A stretch of 5,897 bases of DNA from Candidatus Hydrogenedentota bacterium (GTDB taxonomy: Bacteria; Hydrogenedentota; Hydrogenedentia; Hydrogenedentales; CAITNO01), in assembly GCA_007124105.1 (NCBI GenBank), contig SLFT01000294.1, positions 1-5,897 of the forward strand, written 5' to 3'. Shown here piece after piece: positions 5,225-5,897 of the stretch (its first letter is position 1; each line of letters starts with the position of its first letter). A model generated the notes under the pieces. The model made no database searches, had not been told where the DNA came from, and saw only the letters and a program-made list of their open reading frames with translations. Position numbers and translations under genes: made by a program.

Positions 5225-5897
5225 ATGCGGAATATCATCCGTTTATTGCCTTTCTGTGTGTTGCTTGCGGCCGGATTCGCCGAAGCGCAATGGACATGGA
5301 CGCCAGAGACCGGCCGGTTTGTAAATGTAAAGCGCATGCCCAAGGAGACGGCTGAATTACAGTTGGAACACGCGCGTAGCTTGATGCTTGCCGGCGATTA
5401 TCGCCAGGCTTTACGTGAAACCGAAAAGTTTGTGGAATTCTACAGTTCCGATCCCCTTGCCGACGAGAACTTGTTCTTACGCGCTGAAATACAGATGGCG
5501 CGAGGCAATTTAATGGCGGCCGCGGAAGCCTTTCAACAGCTGATAGCCGCCCACCCTGATTCAGACAGATACCACGACGCAATCGCCAAGCAATATGAGA
5601 TAGGCGATACGTATTATGAACGCGGCGTCCGTCGCGCGGACCAGCGTTTCCGTCTTTTCCGTAAGCGTCCTTTCAGGCGCGCGGCAGAAGTATACGCAAT
5701 GGTGGTGGACAACCAGCCCTTTACGCCGGAGGCCGCAGAAGCGCAGTATAAGATCGGTTTGTGCCATTTTGCCCGCAATCAATATTTGGACGCCGCTTTC
5801 GAGTACAGGCGGGTATTGGAGGATTATGGAAATTCAGACTGGGTGAATGACGCTTCTTATGGTCTGGCTCTTTGCTACTACAAGGCCTCGTTGCCGC
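5225..5897 (+). CDS. Secreted TPR protein, BamD-like (3' end off window)
   Basis: The frame is open from ATG 5225 to the end, giving 224 residues so far. Residues 1-21 are a Sec signal peptide with a likely cut at AEA before QW. The mature start WTWTPETGRFVNVKR is followed by TPR-type helix pairs at about 41-75, 79-113, 117-165 and 169-203, and a fifth begins at 207. The third repeat has a basic insertion around 135-152 (RRADQRFRLFRKRPFRR). TPR proteins of this shape in PVC-like bacteria are usually annotated as BamD-like outer-membrane assembly factors, which would act in the periplasm with BamA. Unlike Proteobacterial BamD there is no lipobox Cys, so it would not be a lipoprotein. A general periplasmic TPR scaffold is the alternative. 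A GGGAG ribosome site lies 11 bases before the start, rather far. The downstream part is not visible. Confidence 0.8.
   Translation, partial: MRNIIRLLPFCVLLAAGFAEAQWTWTPETGRFVNVKRMPKETAELQLEHARSLMLAGDYRQALRETEKFVEFYSSDPLADENLFLRAEIQMARGNLMAAAEAFQQLIAAHPDSDRYHDAIAKQYEIGDTYYERGVRRADQRFRLFRKRPFRRAAEVYAMVVDNQPFTPEAAEAQYKIGLCHFARNQYLDAAFEYRRVLEDYGNSDWVNDASYGLALCYYKASLP

Overview
The window looks like chromosomal DNA from a Gram-negative-type bacterium of moderate GC content. My best guess is a member of the Hydrogenedentota or a neighbouring PVC-like or Planctomycetes-like lineage. The clues are a secreted protein ending in a long glutamate-glycine (EGE-type) repeat tail, a BamD-like TPR protein whose mature N-terminus (WTWTPETGRF) I associate with these groups, and a glnB-glnA pair with ordinary codon use. 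This placement is inference from remembered sequence style, not from a search.

Left part (1-1779, minus strand). A strong sigma70-type promoter lies against the tail of the glnA terminator and drives a class-I-like cobalamin riboswitch of about 217 nt. Its only visible target is a secreted protein of at least 474 residues, which continues beyond position 1. That protein has a signal peptide, about 300 residues with propeller-like GNLYY/GNIYV motifs, one Ig-like domain, and then eleven 5-residue acidic repeats. The arrangement suggests a surface protein made when vitamin B12 is scarce, possibly a functional counterpart of the B12-binding propeller BtuG of Bacteroides. This is the most interesting item in the window.

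Middle part (1802-3912, minus strand). A nitrogen-assimilation unit runs glnB (PII signalling protein) then glnA (type I-beta glutamine synthetase) and ends in a perfect 13-bp-stem terminator. A sequence matching the sigma54 consensus lies about 170 bp upstream of glnB, and a weaker sigma70-like promoter lies between the two genes. Tyr51 of PII and Tyr402 of glutamine synthetase, the usual uridylylation and adenylylation sites, are both present. The Ntr-type regulatory logic therefore appears intact: sigma54 transcription, PII sensing and covalent control of the enzyme.

Right part (3913-5897). A 610-bp AT-rich stretch without a convincing gene separates the minus-strand unit from two plus-strand genes. 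It contains inverted repeats, including a good GntR/FadR-like palindrome. The first plus-strand gene encodes an unrecognised 150-residue protein with one N-terminal membrane anchor and a beta-rich outer domain. After a further 249-bp gap comes the start of a secreted TPR protein resembling BamD, cut by the window end.
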